Shown here in pieces: positions 48,788 through 60,711 of a stretch of DNA of 64,000 nt (position 1 is its first letter; the number at the start of each line of letters is the position of its first letter). The stretch lies in NCBI RefSeq assembly GCF_001425625.1, contig NZ_LMCP01000002.1, positions 124,001 to 188,000 of the forward strand, written 5' to 3'. The notes under the pieces are model-generated. The model made no database searches. It was not told where the DNA came from and saw only the letters and a list, made by a program, of their open reading frames with translations. Both the position numbers and the translations under genes were made by a program. This stretch comes from Mesorhizobium sp. Root102 (GTDB lineage Bacteria > Pseudomonadota > Alphaproteobacteria > Rhizobiales > Rhizobiaceae).

Positions 48788-49005
48788 CTATCAGGCGCCA
48801 TCAGCCGGGCGGGGTGGCGCAGGCCACGCGATCGCAGGGCGGAGCCGAACCTGTTGCGAGCACATCGGCGGACCTGGGACGTCCGAAGTCCCTGTCGCTC
48901 AACGTATGCCGGCCGAGCCAATCCGCCTGTGAGGTCCTTTTCCAGATCCTGAGTTTTTGAGATGCCTGTTCATCATACCAATCGAGATACGTTGTTTCTA
49001 CCTTT

Positions 49006-49033
49006 GGTTGATATATATTTGATATAAGCAACC
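49006..49033. promoter_or_regulatory. Inverted repeat GGTTG-N18-CAACC in an AT-rich promoter
   Basis: The outer pair is GGTTG and CAACC, with an AT-only centre (ATATATATTTGATATAAG, 18 bases). It ends 16 bases before the ATG at 49050. The AT-rich block 48970-49030 is unusual for this chromosome and looks like a regulated promoter or operator. Confidence 0.4.
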
Positions 49034-49049
49034 CAGGGGCGATCTCACG

Positions 49050-50231
49050 ATGCATCTTGTTTCCGCAAATGCCGGTCCGGGAAAGGTGGCCGCGCCGTCG
49101 GTGCTGGATTCTCAGCACGGCTCGGTTCGGCCGCTCGCGGCCGAAGATCTCGAGAGCGTCGCCGCACTCTTCCTGACGAAGTTTCGCCGGCGGCGGCGTC
49201 ATCTCCTCGATCGCGCGATCGCGGAGACGGCCGAGTATATGAGAGAGATTTATCTTGACCCCGCCAGCCAGTCCGGCGTGAGCAACGCTCTTGTCCAGAT
49301 CAACCGGCAGGGTCGTCTGGGTGGATTTCTCGGCGTCCTGAAAGCCCACTACGAGCTCAACGGAGCGGAATTGAACGCGGCGATCATCGGTCCGCTCATG
49401 GCCGACCCCGGCACCGATGACGGCTCGGCCGGACCGCAATTGCTGCGTGCCTTGCACCAAGGCGAATTCGATCTGCAGCTGACCGATTCGGCCAACCGGA
49501 CATCTTTGGCCTTCGCGCGCCCGATGAAGTATCAGCTCCTGCCGGTGCATTGTCTGGGATGGACCTGTATTTTCCGACCAGCCGCGATGGCCGCCGCCAC
49601 ACTGCACCGTAAGTGGCCCGGCCTGCCTCGCTTGGCGCTCGATCCCTGCGCGAGAGCATTCGATGTTCTTGCGAAAAGGAGGTTCGAGCTCCCCGTCCAG
49701 GCTTCATCGTCGCAACGGGTCCACAGTGAGCCGATCACTGCCGCGCAATTTGCCGAGCGGCTGCCGACCCTGCTGTCCGATTACTCTCTTCGGCCGAGCT
49801 GGAAGGATGGCGAACTGCCACGGCTGCTCGCGCTGGCAGCCGAGAAGCGGGCCGACGGCCCACTTCGTTTCGGCGGAACTTACGACGAAACTGGCAAAAT
49901 GCTCGGTTGTTATGCCTTCTATGGCCAAGCCGGCGACATCGCGAGCCTGTTGCAAATCCAGTCATCCGGACCTCACTGGCGCACGACGCTGGATGGCCTG
50001 ATCGCGGCTGCATGGGATATGGGCTGCGTGGGCATCACAGGGCAGACGCAGAGCAGATTCATGCCTCAACTCTTCGGCTACAGGAATCTCTTCTTCCGCT
50101 ATGCCGGGGGGACGATGGTCCGCTCGCGAAACGCCGAGGTGACGGAAGCGGTCCGCTCCGGTGACATCTTTATCGGTGGGGTGGTGGGTGACCGCTGGAC
50201 CCGCCTCAGTTCCGATGACTTCGGCCGCTGA
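49050..50231 (+). CDS. Uncharacterised GNAT-like protein
   Basis: 393 aa. Two GNAT-like halves are suggested: [17 protein letters not shown] with the [19 protein letters not shown] strand in the first, and [17 protein letters not shown] with a C-terminal [12 protein letters not shown] element in the second. A cysteine-bearing [11 protein letters not shown] loop lies between. I do not recognise the family. It has no neighbour that suggests a substrate. The preceding promoter is AT-rich with an inverted repeat. Confidence 0.75.
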   Translation: MHLVSANAGPGKVAAPSVLDSQHGSVRPLAAEDLESVAALFLTKFRRRRRHLLDRAIAETAEYMREIYLDPASQSGVSNALVQINRQGRLGGFLGVLKAHYELNGAELNAAIIGPLMADPGTDDGSAGPQLLRALHQGEFDLQLTDSANRTSLAFARPMKYQLLPVHCLGWTCIFRPAAMAAATLHRKWPGLPRLALDPCARAFDVLAKRRFELPVQASSSQRVHSEPITAAQFAERLPTLLSDYSLRPSWKDGELPRLLALAAEKRADGPLRFGGTYDETGKMLGCYAFYGQAGDIASLLQIQSSGPHWRTTLDGLIAAAWDMGCVGITGQTQSRFMPQLFGYRNLFFRYAGGTMVRSRNAEVTEAVRSGDIFIGGVVGDRWTRLSSDDFGR

Positions 50232-50338
50232 TCGCCTTCAACGACCTGGCCTTTTCATTCCAGTCGCCATGTTCTATGTCTGCCGGGCAGCGCGGGGCGC
50301 GTCTTGTCAATCACAAAAGCATCCGGTACGCCCCGCTC

Positions 50339-51712
50339 ATGACAGTTACCGTTCGTTTCGCCCCGTCGCCAACCGGCCGCATCCATATCGGCAATGCGCG
50401 CACGGCTCTGTTCAACTGGCTGTTTGCCATGAACAACAAGGGTCGCTTCATCCAGCGTTTCGACGACACCGACATTGCCCGCTCGAAGCAGGAGTTTTCC
50501 GACGCCATCCTCTACGACCTGCATTGGCTGGGCATTTTTCCCGACGCCACCGAGTACCAGTCGCGGCGTTTCGAGGTCTATGACGCGGCGGTCGAGAGGC
50601 TGAAGGCGGCTGGCGTTCTCTATGCCTGCTATGAAACGCCGGAGGAACTCGATCTGAGGCGCAAGGTGCGCCGCACGCGTGGTCTGCCCCCCGTCTATGG
50701 CCGCGAGGCGCTGGCGCTGACGCACGAGCAGATCGCCGAATACCAGGCCGATGGCCGCCGGCCGCACTGGCGTTTTCTCCTCCCCAACTTCTCAGGCGAT
50801 CCGCTGCAGCCGGAACGCACTGAAATCCATTGGAACGATCTGGTGCGCGGCGAGGAAACCGTCGACCTCGCTTCGCTTTCCGATCCGGTTCTTGTGCGCG
50901 AGGACGGCACTTACCTCTACACGCTGCCCTCGGTGGTCGACGACATCGAGATGGGCGTCAGCCATGTCATCCGCGGCGACGACCATGTCACCAACACCGG
51001 CGTGCAGATCGCCCTGTTCCAGGCGCTGGCTGCGGAGCCGCCGGTGTTCGGTCACCACAATCTCCTGACCACGTCCTCGGGCGAAGGACTGTCGAAACGC
51101 ACCGGCGCGCTCTCGATCGAAAGCCTGCGTGAGGACGGTATCGAGCCGATGGCCGTCGCCTCATTGGCCGTGCTGGTCGGCACCTCGGAGAATGTCGCGG
51201 CGGTGCCTACGATGGGTGAACTCGCCGAGCGCTTCGATCCTGCGGCGACATCGAAATCCGCGGCCAAGTTCGATCCGGACGAGCTGTTCGTGCTCAACCG
51301 GACATTGCTGCATCATATGCCGTTTGCCGAGGCACAGGACCGGTTGATCGTGCTCGGCGTCTCGGGCGAGCAAGCCGAGCCGTTCTGGTTGGCGGTGCGC
51401 GGCAATCTCGACAGGCTGGCCGACGCGGTCAACTGGTGGCGTATCCTGCGCGAAGGGCCGCAGGAGAAGCCGGAATTTTCCGATGATGATCGCGATTTCC
51501 TTGGCCAGGCGTTCGACCTGCTGCCGGAGGAACCCTGGACCGCGACGATCTGGAAGGACTGGACGGGCAAGATCAGGGAAGCGACCGGCCGCAAGGGCAA
51601 GGCGTTGTTCATGCCGCTCAGAACAGCCCTTACCGGACTGCCTTCGGGGCCGGAGCTTGCAGATCTATTGCCGCTGATGGGTCGGGAAGGAACGTTGGCC
51701 CGACGACCCTGA
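50339..51712 (+). CDS. gltX: Glutamate-tRNA ligase
   Basis: 457-aa class I aminoacyl-tRNA synthetase charging tRNA-Glu. HIGH motif as RIHIGN (in [14 protein letters not shown]), the KMSKS-type loop as GEGLSKRTG, and the anticodon-binding C-terminal half are present. The cysteines of the zinc-binding insert are not evident. ATG 50339 is used, giving [13 protein letters not shown]; the frame runs on upstream but is not coding in style. The last 83 bases overlap the convergent DUF2865 gene. Confidence 0.93.
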   Translation: MTVTVRFAPSPTGRIHIGNARTALFNWLFAMNNKGRFIQRFDDTDIARSKQEFSDAILYDLHWLGIFPDATEYQSRRFEVYDAAVERLKAAGVLYACYETPEELDLRRKVRRTRGLPPVYGREALALTHEQIAEYQADGRRPHWRFLLPNFSGDPLQPERTEIHWNDLVRGEETVDLASLSDPVLVREDGTYLYTLPSVVDDIEMGVSHVIRGDDHVTNTGVQIALFQALAAEPPVFGHHNLLTTSSGEGLSKRTGALSIESLREDGIEPMAVASLAVLVGTSENVAAVPTMGELAERFDPAATSKSAAKFDPDELFVLNRTLLHHMPFAEAQDRLIVLGVSGEQAEPFWLAVRGNLDRLADAVNWWRILREGPQEKPEFSDDDRDFLGQAFDLLPEEPWTATIWKDWTGKIREATGRKGKALFMPLRTALTGLPSGPELADLLPLMGREGTLARRP

Positions 51713-52844
51713 CTTTGCGCTGTTCCGGCGGCAGCGCGGACACCGGCGACGTCACGGGCTTGGCGGAAAGCCGCTTGATCGCCTCGCGATCGAGCCCGCC
51801 TTCCAGATTGGCCAGGGTTTCGGGATCGGCACCTGGATCCGGCTTGGGAACCGGAACCGGAATGAACGGTGCGGCGTCCGTTTCGGGCAACGACTGTTCC
51901 TGATACGGCGGGTTGCCGGCGATGATCTTGAAGCCCTGCGCGGCGTTGCAGCCGCAGGCCGGCGGCCGCGCCATGTCGGGCTGCTTGTAGAGATAGGCGG
52001 TCGGCAATTCACTGTAGGGCCGGCCGGTGACCGATGATGTCATCGAGGCCGAATCGTCATCCATGCCGCGCGAGTAGAAAACCTGCATCTCGGTGCCGGG
52101 GCAGCTCGATTCGCAATTCTTCTGGTCGCGTTCGAAATCGCTGGTCGACGCCGAATTCGACATCGGGAAGAAATAGCCGTCGCAAGTGCGTACACAGGAA
52201 GTGTGGAATTCACCGCCGACGCTCGGAAAGTCCGGTACGCCGGGCCGGTTGAGCACCCGGCGGACGCTGCGCTCCTCGCCGGGATCGTCAGGCTGGTCAA
52301 GTGTATTGTCGAGCGTATCAAGCTGCCGGCTGTTGCCGCCGAAAAGCTGGTCGAACAGGTTTGTGCTGCCGCCTTCGCGGTTCGCTTCCTGCAAGGGCGC
52401 GCGCTGTGGCGCAACGGTGTCGTCGCGGCAGCCATTGGCGTCAAGCGCCGCCAGGATGCGTCCGCGGTCGCGGCGCGATCCGCCGCCGGCAAGCCGCTCG
52501 CGTTTGCTTTGCAGCGCGTCGAGGTTGGCATTCATGCGATCGATGGTGGCGTTGAGCCCGGCGCACTCATTGACGTTGCGGCCAAACAGCGAAAAGCCGC
52601 AGCCGGCACTGCTGGCCTGGCCGCGGGCTTTTGAGATCTGCTCGCGTTGCCTGGATATGGCGGCGTCGTATTTCCGGATCATTGCCGGGCCGCCACCGCC
52701 ACCGCGCGATGCCGCGGCAAGATCGGCCTCCAACTGGCGGCAGACCCGCGAGGCGGCCTGTGGCTCGGCTATCCCCCAGGTTGCGGATAACAGGAGGCCA
52801 AGCAGCACGGCAGCATGCGCCTGCTTCCACCCTCCGCTTGCCAT
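51630..52844 (-). CDS. DUF2865 family secreted protein
   Basis: 404 aa. A Sec signal peptide (about 1-30, ending in QAA) precedes a Gly/Arg-rich section and a coiled-coil segment ([15 protein letters not shown]), then the DUF2865 domain with conserved Cys ([24 protein letters not shown] segment, in the order [16 protein letters not shown]), [11 protein letters not shown] and GCNAAQGF. The C-terminal section is Pro-rich. Function unknown; common in rhizobia. It overlaps gltX by 83 bases. Confidence 0.88.
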   Translation of the reverse strand: MASGGWKQAHAAVLLGLLLSATWGIAEPQAASRVCRQLEADLAAASRGGGGGPAMIRKYDAAISRQREQISKARGQASSAGCGFSLFGRNVNECAGLNATIDRMNANLDALQSKRERLAGGGSRRDRGRILAALDANGCRDDTVAPQRAPLQEANREGGSTNLFDQLFGGNSRQLDTLDNTLDQPDDPGEERSVRRVLNRPGVPDFPSVGGEFHTSCVRTCDGYFFPMSNSASTSDFERDQKNCESSCPGTEMQVFYSRGMDDDSASMTSSVTGRPYSELPTAYLYKQPDMARPPACGCNAAQGFKIIAGNPPYQEQSLPETDAAPFIPVPVPKPDPGADPETLANLEGGLDREAIKRLSAKPVTSPVSALPPEQRKVRVVGPTFLPDPSAAIDLQAPAPKAVR

Positions 52845-52934
52845 CCGCCCAAACTCCGCCTGCCCAAATCCCGCCCGTTGGCCCGCAAGGCTACCGTGTT
52901 CGCGGTTAACCGTAGTTTACCGCGAAATCCGTGT

Positions 52935-55259
<2,325 letters not shown>

Positions 55260-55436
55260 GCGGCTGCTCCCTCGAAATCTGGCTGGAGATTCCCTTTTAG
55301 CATGCGGCCCAGGTTTTTCGCGACGCTAATCGACGCGCCGGCGGCAATACCCGGCGGCGCGTAGAAAGTCATGATTGATCAAATGCTTATGCCGATTTTC
55401 TGACAGATGGTTGCTGCAGTTTCACGGACAAGTTGA

Positions 55437-56216
55437 CTAGAAGGCGCTGACGTAGAGACCGCCATCGACCGGTATGTTCTGCCCGGTCAGATAGCCGGCG
55501 TGGACCGAGCACAGGAAGGCGCAGATCTGGCCGAATTCCTCCGGCGTGCCAAGCCGTTTGGCCGGAACATCGGCGCTGATGCGGATCTTGCGGGCTGCGG
55601 CCGCCGCAGGGTCCTCGACGGTGCCGGCCTCGTGCGGGCCGCGCAGCCGGTCGGTGTCGAGCTTGCCCGGCAAAAGACTGTTGATGGTCACGTTGCGGTC
55701 GATCACCGTTCTGGCCACGCCGGCAAGGAACGAGGTCAGGCCGGCGCGCGCGCCGGACGACAGATCAAGGCCGGGGATCGGGACATAGACCGACAGCGAG
55801 GTGATGTTGACGATGCGGCCGAAGCCGCGCGACGCCATGCCGTCGAGGACGGCCTGGACAAGTTCGATCGGCGTCACCATGTTCTGGGTGACGCCTTCGA
55901 GGATCTTTTCGCGATCAAGCGTGCGGAAGTCGCGAAGCGGTGGTCCGCCATTGTTGTTGACGAGGATGTCCGGGTTGGGACAGGCCGCGAGCAGAGCCTC
56001 CTGCACCTCGGGCCTGGAGACGTCGCCAACGACTTCCGTCACCGTGACGCCATAGCGCTGGCGCAGTTCCGCGGCCGTTTTCGCCACCAGTTCGGCATTG
56101 CGCCCGTTGACGACGATGTCGCAGCCGGCTTCGGCCAGCGCCATCGCGCAACCGCGTCCAAGCCCCTTGCTCGAAGCGCAGACTATGGCCTTCTTCCCGC
56201 GAATGCCGAGATCCAT
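55437..56216 (-). CDS. SDR family oxidoreductase with atypical active site
   Basis: 259-aa Rossmann protein of the short-chain dehydrogenase/reductase family. It has the cofactor loop SSKGLGRG (about 15-22), NNNGG (87-91), N112 and the catalytic-position Ser S140 in NITSLS. The usual Tyr and Lys, expected 13 and 17 residues later, are replaced by Ser153 and Arg157 (in LDLSSGARAGL). This is seen in an SDR subgroup whose reaction is not established, so dehydrogenase activity is doubtful. AAGGAG precedes ATG 56216. Confidence 0.88.
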   Translation of the reverse strand: MDLGIRGKKAIVCASSKGLGRGCAMALAEAGCDIVVNGRNAELVAKTAAELRQRYGVTVTEVVGDVSRPEVQEALLAACPNPDILVNNNGGPPLRDFRTLDREKILEGVTQNMVTPIELVQAVLDGMASRGFGRIVNITSLSVYVPIPGLDLSSGARAGLTSFLAGVARTVIDRNVTINSLLPGKLDTDRLRGPHEAGTVEDPAAAAARKIRISADVPAKRLGTPEEFGQICAFLCSVHAGYLTGQNIPVDGGLYVSAF

Positions 56217-56337
56217 GATGATTTTCTCCTTGTGAGCCGGCGGCAAGCTAGTCCTTCGGCTGGACCAATCGCAACCGTCATACGGTTGTTGCATGAATCG
56301 GGGCATAGCCTCTCGCGAAAGCAACGGTGAAATCGCG

Positions 56338-57153
56338 ATGTCCGGCCAAGAGCCCCGCACTTTCCGCAGCATGTTTATTTCCGATGTCCACCTCGGCTCG
56401 AAGGCGGCCAAGGCCGAATTCCTGATCGATTTCCTTAGACATCACGATGCCGATATCATCTATCTGGTCGGCGACATCGTCGACGGCTGGCGGTTGCGGC
56501 GGAGTTGGCACTGGCCGCAAAGCCACAATGACGTCGTGCAGAAGTTACTGCGCAAGGCACGCAAGGGCGCCAACATCACCTACATCGCCGGCAACCATGA
56601 CGAATTCGCGCGCCAGTTCCAGGGCGTGCATTTCGGCGGCATTGTCGTCGCCGACCGCGCCGTCCACGAGACCGCCGACGGCAAGCGCCTGCTCATCATT
56701 CATGGCGACCAGTTCGACACCGTCGTCCACAATGCGCGCTGGCTCGCCTATCTCGGTGATCACGCCTATGACGCGGCCATGCTGGTCAACCGGGTTGTAA
56801 CGCGGCTGCGACAGTTGCTCGGCCTGCCTTACTGGTCGTTTTCCTCTTGGGCCAAGGTCAACGTCAAGAAGGCGGTGAACTTCATAGGCTCGTTCCAGAC
56901 CATGCTTGCGGACGAGGCGCGCCGCTCGCATGTCGACGGCGTCATCTGTGGCCACATCCATCATGCCGTCATCGAGAATTTTGGCGATGTCCAGTACATC
57001 AACACCGGCGACTGGGTGGAAAGCTGCACGGCCGTGGTCGAGCATTTTGACGGCCGGATGGAAATCCTGACCTGGGCGCAGGTGCTGCCCGAGGCGACGG
57101 ACGAGCCGTTTATCCCGTTGCTCATCGAAGACCGGGTAGGGCAGGCGGCATAG
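56338..57153 (+). CDS. LpxH-like metallophosphoesterase
   Basis: 271 aa. The calcineurin-like metal motifs appear in order: FISDVHLGS (about 13-21), GDIVDGW, AGNHDEFAR, IIHGDQFD and ICGHIHHA. This is the family of UDP-2,3-diacylglucosamine pyrophosphatase (LpxH, COG2908) in lipid A synthesis, but many alphaproteobacteria use LpxI for that step, so the role is not certain. The start at 56338 has only weak ribosome-site support; an ATG at 56293 would add 15 residues. Divergent from the SDR gene. Confidence 0.82.
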   Translation: MSGQEPRTFRSMFISDVHLGSKAAKAEFLIDFLRHHDADIIYLVGDIVDGWRLRRSWHWPQSHNDVVQKLLRKARKGANITYIAGNHDEFARQFQGVHFGGIVVADRAVHETADGKRLLIIHGDQFDTVVHNARWLAYLGDHAYDAAMLVNRVVTRLRQLLGLPYWSFSSWAKVNVKKAVNFIGSFQTMLADEARRSHVDGVICGHIHHAVIENFGDVQYINTGDWVESCTAVVEHFDGRMEILTWAQVLPEATDEPFIPLLIEDRVGQAA

Positions 57154-57193
57154 GCCGAGTTTCGTTTCGGTTCTGGGATCAATCGATTAGTCC

Positions 57194-57213
57194 AACCGGT
57201 TTCGCCCGGTTTT
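57194..57213 (+). terminator. Possible terminator after the LpxH-like gene
   Basis: Six-base stem AACCGG / CCGGTT with a six-base loop and the run TTTT (57210-57213) at its foot, 41 bases after the stop codon. The stem is short, so support is weak. Confidence 0.3.
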
Positions 57214-57277
57214 CGCCCATGTTAAGGGATCGATACGCGTTGCCGTCCGGCCGAGTGCAGCGTGATTGGATCGATTC

Positions 57278-58492
57278 ATGTCCCTGCCGCCGCTTTCGCC
57301 CGAACAACTCGTCAAGCCGCGCCATTTCGAACTGCGCATGAGCCTGATCTTCGCGACGCTGTTCGTATCGCAAGGCACGCATCTGCCCTATTTTCCGCTC
57401 TGGCTGCAGGCGAAGGGCTTCGGCGCCGAACAGATCGCCGTGATCCTTGCCGCGCCGATGTTCTTGCGCGTCGTGACGACGCCTATGCTAACGGCATTTG
57501 CCGACCGGGCGAAGGACCGCGCCAACGTCTATATCGCGCTGGTCGCGGCAACGATGGCCATTTCGGCCGGCTATTTCCTGCCAGCGACTTACGCGATCGT
57601 GCTGGCCGTATCGCTGCTTTTGACGATCGTGTGGACACCGCATTCGCCAATGGCCGATTCGCTGGCGTTGTCTGGAGTGCGCCGCTTCGGCTCGAATTAC
57701 ACCGCTATGCGCAAATGGGGCTCGATCTCCTATCTCTGCGCCAATGTTGTGGGCGGTTTCATCCTGGCGGCGGCCGGAGCCAAAGCCGTGCCGATGATCA
57801 TATTCGTGGCGCTTGCCGCAGCGCTTGTCGCAGCCCTGTTTGCGCCGCGCATGGGGCGGCCGCGCAAGGCCTCGCCGCTGTCGGCCGCAGAAATCCAGCA
57901 TGCCGCGCCTAGCCTTTTCAATGCCTATTTCCTCTACTTCACCTTTGGTGTCGGCATCATCACCGCCAGCCACGCCTTCCTCTACGGCTTCGTCTCCATC
58001 TACTGGAAATCGATCGGTATCAGCGATTCCGTCGTCGGCCTGCTTTGGGCCTGGGGCGTGGTGTGCGAAGTCTGCATGTTTCTGTTTTTCAATCGCATTT
58101 TCGCCTCCGTATCCGTCGTCAAAGTGATGGTGATCGCCGGCATTGGTTCGATCGTGCGCTGGATCATCTTTCCACTGGTATGGCCGCTCGGTCTCGGCAT
58201 CCCCGGCTTCTTCGCCGTGCAGTCGCTGCATTCGGTGTCTGTCGCAATGGTGCTGATCGGCCTGCAGAAGATGATCGCCGAGACTGTCTCCGAAGAGCGC
58301 ACCGGCGCTGCGCAAGGCATCGCCTATTTCTTCAATGGCTTCTTCATGGCCGCTGTTACGCTTGCTTCCGGCCCGCTCTATGACCGTCTCGGCGTCGATG
58401 GGTTCCTTGTGATGATCCCGATCGCTATCGTCGGCCTCGTGCTGATCGGGCTTGCAGCGCGCTCAGCCCCACAGCGTCGTATCGGGCGGTGA
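57278..58492 (+). CDS. MFS transporter (HcaT-like)
   Basis: 404 aa with about twelve membrane segments. The first segment region SLIFATLFVSQGTHLPYFPLWLQ and the GFGAEQIA loop resemble the MFS_1-like group that includes the phenylpropionate permease HcaT and sugar-efflux relatives. The substrate is unknown. Start at ATG 57278. Its 3' end overlaps the dgcA-like gene by 30 bases on the opposite strand. Confidence 0.86.
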   Translation: MSLPPLSPEQLVKPRHFELRMSLIFATLFVSQGTHLPYFPLWLQAKGFGAEQIAVILAAPMFLRVVTTPMLTAFADRAKDRANVYIALVAATMAISAGYFLPATYAIVLAVSLLLTIVWTPHSPMADSLALSGVRRFGSNYTAMRKWGSISYLCANVVGGFILAAAGAKAVPMIIFVALAAALVAALFAPRMGRPRKASPLSAAEIQHAAPSLFNAYFLYFTFGVGIITASHAFLYGFVSIYWKSIGISDSVVGLLWAWGVVCEVCMFLFFNRIFASVSVVKVMVIAGIGSIVRWIIFPLVWPLGLGIPGFFAVQSLHSVSVAMVLIGLQKMIAETVSEERTGAAQGIAYFFNGFFMAAVTLASGPLYDRLGVDGFLVMIPIAIVGLVLIGLAARSAPQRRIGR

Positions 58493-59446
58493 CACCAGCG
58501 ATCCCTGGTAGACAAGGCCTGGCACCCGGTCGCGGGCCAGCAGCAGCGGACCGTCGAGGTCGACGAAATCGGCATCCTGTGCGAGTAACACCGCCGGCGC
58601 CATGGCCAGCGATGTGCCGACCATGCAGCCGACCATCACGCCGAATCCGAGCTCGCGGGCGCGATCGCGCAACACCAATGCGGCTGTCAGGCCGCCCGAC
58701 TTGTCGAGCTTGATGTTGACGGCATCGTAGAGGCCGACAAGCGCTTCGAGGTTCTTTGCCTCGTGCACGCTTTCATCGGCGCAGATCGGCACGGGATGCG
58801 CGATATGGCGCAGGATCTCGTCATGACCGGCCGGCAGCGGCTGCTCGATCAGTGTGATGCCTTGTTCGGCGGCAAAGGCGAGGTTCGCAGCGATGTTGTC
58901 GTCGCTCCAACCCTCATTGGCGTCTAGGATGATGCGGCTGTCGGGCGCCGCTTGCCTGACCGCGCGGATGCGGGCGATATCGTTGTCGCCACCGATCTTG
59001 ACTTTGAGCAGCGGCCGCGCCGCATTGGCGCGGGCCTGCGCCGCCATCGCCTCCGGTTCGCCGAGCGACAGCGTATAGGCCGTCTCAAGGGCCCTTAAGG
59101 GAACTGCATCTATCGCATCCGCCACCGGTCTTCCGCTGATCTTTGCCTCCAGGTCCCACAGGGCGCAGTCGATGGCGTTACGGGCCGCTCCGGCCGGCAT
59201 GGCATCGAGCAGGCCGGTTCGGCTGATGCCGCCAGCGATCCGGCCGCGCATGGCCTCGATCGCCTCCCGGACGCCGTCCATGGTCTCGCCATAGCGCTTG
59301 TAGGGAACGCATTCGCCACGGCCGGTGTGGCCGCCCTCGCTGATCGTGCAGGCGATCACCTCGGCTTCGGTCTTGGAACCGCGCGAAATGGTGAAGGTTC
59401 CGGCGATGGGAAAACGCTCGGCCTCAACCGAAATGACACGCACCAT
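58463..59446 (-). CDS. dgcA: Enolase-superfamily dipeptide epimerase / N-acetyl-D-glutamate racemase DgcA-like
   Basis: 327-aa enolase-superfamily enzyme of the muconate lactonizing subgroup. Catalytic KxK Lys in LLKVKIGG (about residue 150), metal ligands in LDANEGW, LIEQPLP and CADESVH, and the second Lys in NIKLDKSGG. The family contains L-Ala-D/L-Glu epimerases that recycle peptidoglycan peptides and DgcA, which racemises N-acetyl-D-Glu; the sequence does not distinguish them firmly, and dgcN is not adjacent. Convergent with the MFS gene, 30-base overlap. Confidence 0.85.
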   Translation of the reverse strand: MVRVISVEAERFPIAGTFTISRGSKTEAEVIACTISEGGHTGRGECVPYKRYGETMDGVREAIEAMRGRIAGGISRTGLLDAMPAGAARNAIDCALWDLEAKISGRPVADAIDAVPLRALETAYTLSLGEPEAMAAQARANAARPLLKVKIGGDNDIARIRAVRQAAPDSRIILDANEGWSDDNIAANLAFAAEQGITLIEQPLPAGHDEILRHIAHPVPICADESVHEAKNLEALVGLYDAVNIKLDKSGGLTAALVLRDRARELGFGVMVGCMVGTSLAMAPAVLLAQDADFVDLDGPLLLARDRVPGLVYQGSLVSPPDTTLWG

Positions 59447-59522
59447 ATTTTTCTGCTCCGGCTATGCGACAAGCGTCGTCGGCAAATCGACAGGTCAGAC
59501 CCGTCAGGCTAAACAGGACGCC

Positions 59523-60710
59523 ATGTTGACCATCGGCAAGCGCGACGCAAGCGGCACGACCGCGGGGGAGGCTGACCACGAACCGCGCGTGGCGATCGGC
59601 GAGGAGGACGGCGTTCTCGGCTGCGCTTTCTCCGGAATCTGGACGACACGGACCGTCGCACTGATCGACGCGGAGATGCGCAAGATCGAGAAGCGAAGCG
59701 GTTTCAAGATCTTGGCGCTCGATCTTTCCAACATCGAGAAGATGGATACCGCCGGCGCCTGGCTGATCGACCGGCTGGTCAGCGCCTTCGAGAAGAAGGG
59801 CGTCAAGATCCAGATGCAGGGCCAGAGCGAGATCGCTTCGATCCTGCTCGACGCGGTGGGCGAGGCTGTTCGGCGCGAACCCGAATCCGGTCCAGCGCGG
59901 CCGCCCAACATCGTCATTCGCGCGCTGGAGGCGGTTGGCCGGCGCGTCTACGAGATGCGCGACGATTTCCTCGCCTCGATGAACATCCTCGGCGCCACCA
60001 TCCGCGGTGCTCAGATGAAGCTCGGGCGCGGTCATGCCGTCAATCCTGCGGCGATCTTCAACCAGATCGATCGCATGGGCGTCGGCGCCATTCCGGTGGT
60101 GGTGCTGATGTCGGCGATCGTCGGCGCCATCGTTGCCCAGCAAGGCGCCTACCAGCTCAGCTATTTCGGGGCCGACATCTTCGTCGTCGACCTCGTCGGC
60201 GTGCTGATCCTGCGCGAGCTTGGCGTGCTGATGACGGCGATCATGATCGCCGGCCGCTCCGGCAGCGCGATCACCGCCGAGATCGGCTCGATGAAGATGC
60301 GCGAGGAGGTCGACGCACTGAAGGTCATCGGGCTCAACCCGATCGGCGTCCTGGTCTTTCCGCGGCTCGTGGCGCTGGTCATCGCCTTGCCGTGCTTGAC
60401 CATCATCGCCAATTTCGCCGCACTCGGCGGTGGCATCCTGGCCGCGTGGCTCTATTCCGACATCCCGCCGGCTGCTTTCATCGACCGGTTACGCGTTGCC
60501 ATCGACCTCAGCACGATCTTTTCCGGCCTGATCAAGGCGCCATTCATGGCGATGATCATCGGCACGATTGCCTCGGTCGAAGGCATGAAGGTCGGCGGCA
60601 GTGCCGAATCGCTCGGCCAGCACGTCACCGCCTCGGTGGTGAAGTCGATCTTCGTCGTCATCATCCTCGACGGGCTTTTCGCCATCTTCTACGCAGCGAT
60701 CGAGTTCTGA
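59523..60710 (+). CDS. mlaE: MlaE-type lipid ABC permease with N-terminal STAS domain
   Basis: 395 aa. Residues about 25-120 form an STAS domain (LALDLSNIEKMDTAGAWLIDRL), followed by the MlaE permease (about 150-395) with five hydrophobic segments and GRSGSAITAEIGSMKMREEVDAL, the conserved loop. It moves phospholipids between the inner and outer membranes. In E. coli the STAS protein MlaB is separate; here it is fused. Start at ATG 59523 with AGGA five bases upstream. First gene of the mla operon. Confidence 0.92.
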   Translation: MLTIGKRDASGTTAGEADHEPRVAIGEEDGVLGCAFSGIWTTRTVALIDAEMRKIEKRSGFKILALDLSNIEKMDTAGAWLIDRLVSAFEKKGVKIQMQGQSEIASILLDAVGEAVRREPESGPARPPNIVIRALEAVGRRVYEMRDDFLASMNILGATIRGAQMKLGRGHAVNPAAIFNQIDRMGVGAIPVVVLMSAIVGAIVAQQGAYQLSYFGADIFVVDLVGVLILRELGVLMTAIMIAGRSGSAITAEIGSMKMREEVDALKVIGLNPIGVLVFPRLVALVIALPCLTIIANFAALGGGILAAWLYSDIPPAAFIDRLRVAIDLSTIFSGLIKAPFMAMIIGTIASVEGMKVGGSAESLGQHVTASVVKSIFVVIILDGLFAIFYAAIEF

Positions 60711-60711
60711 G

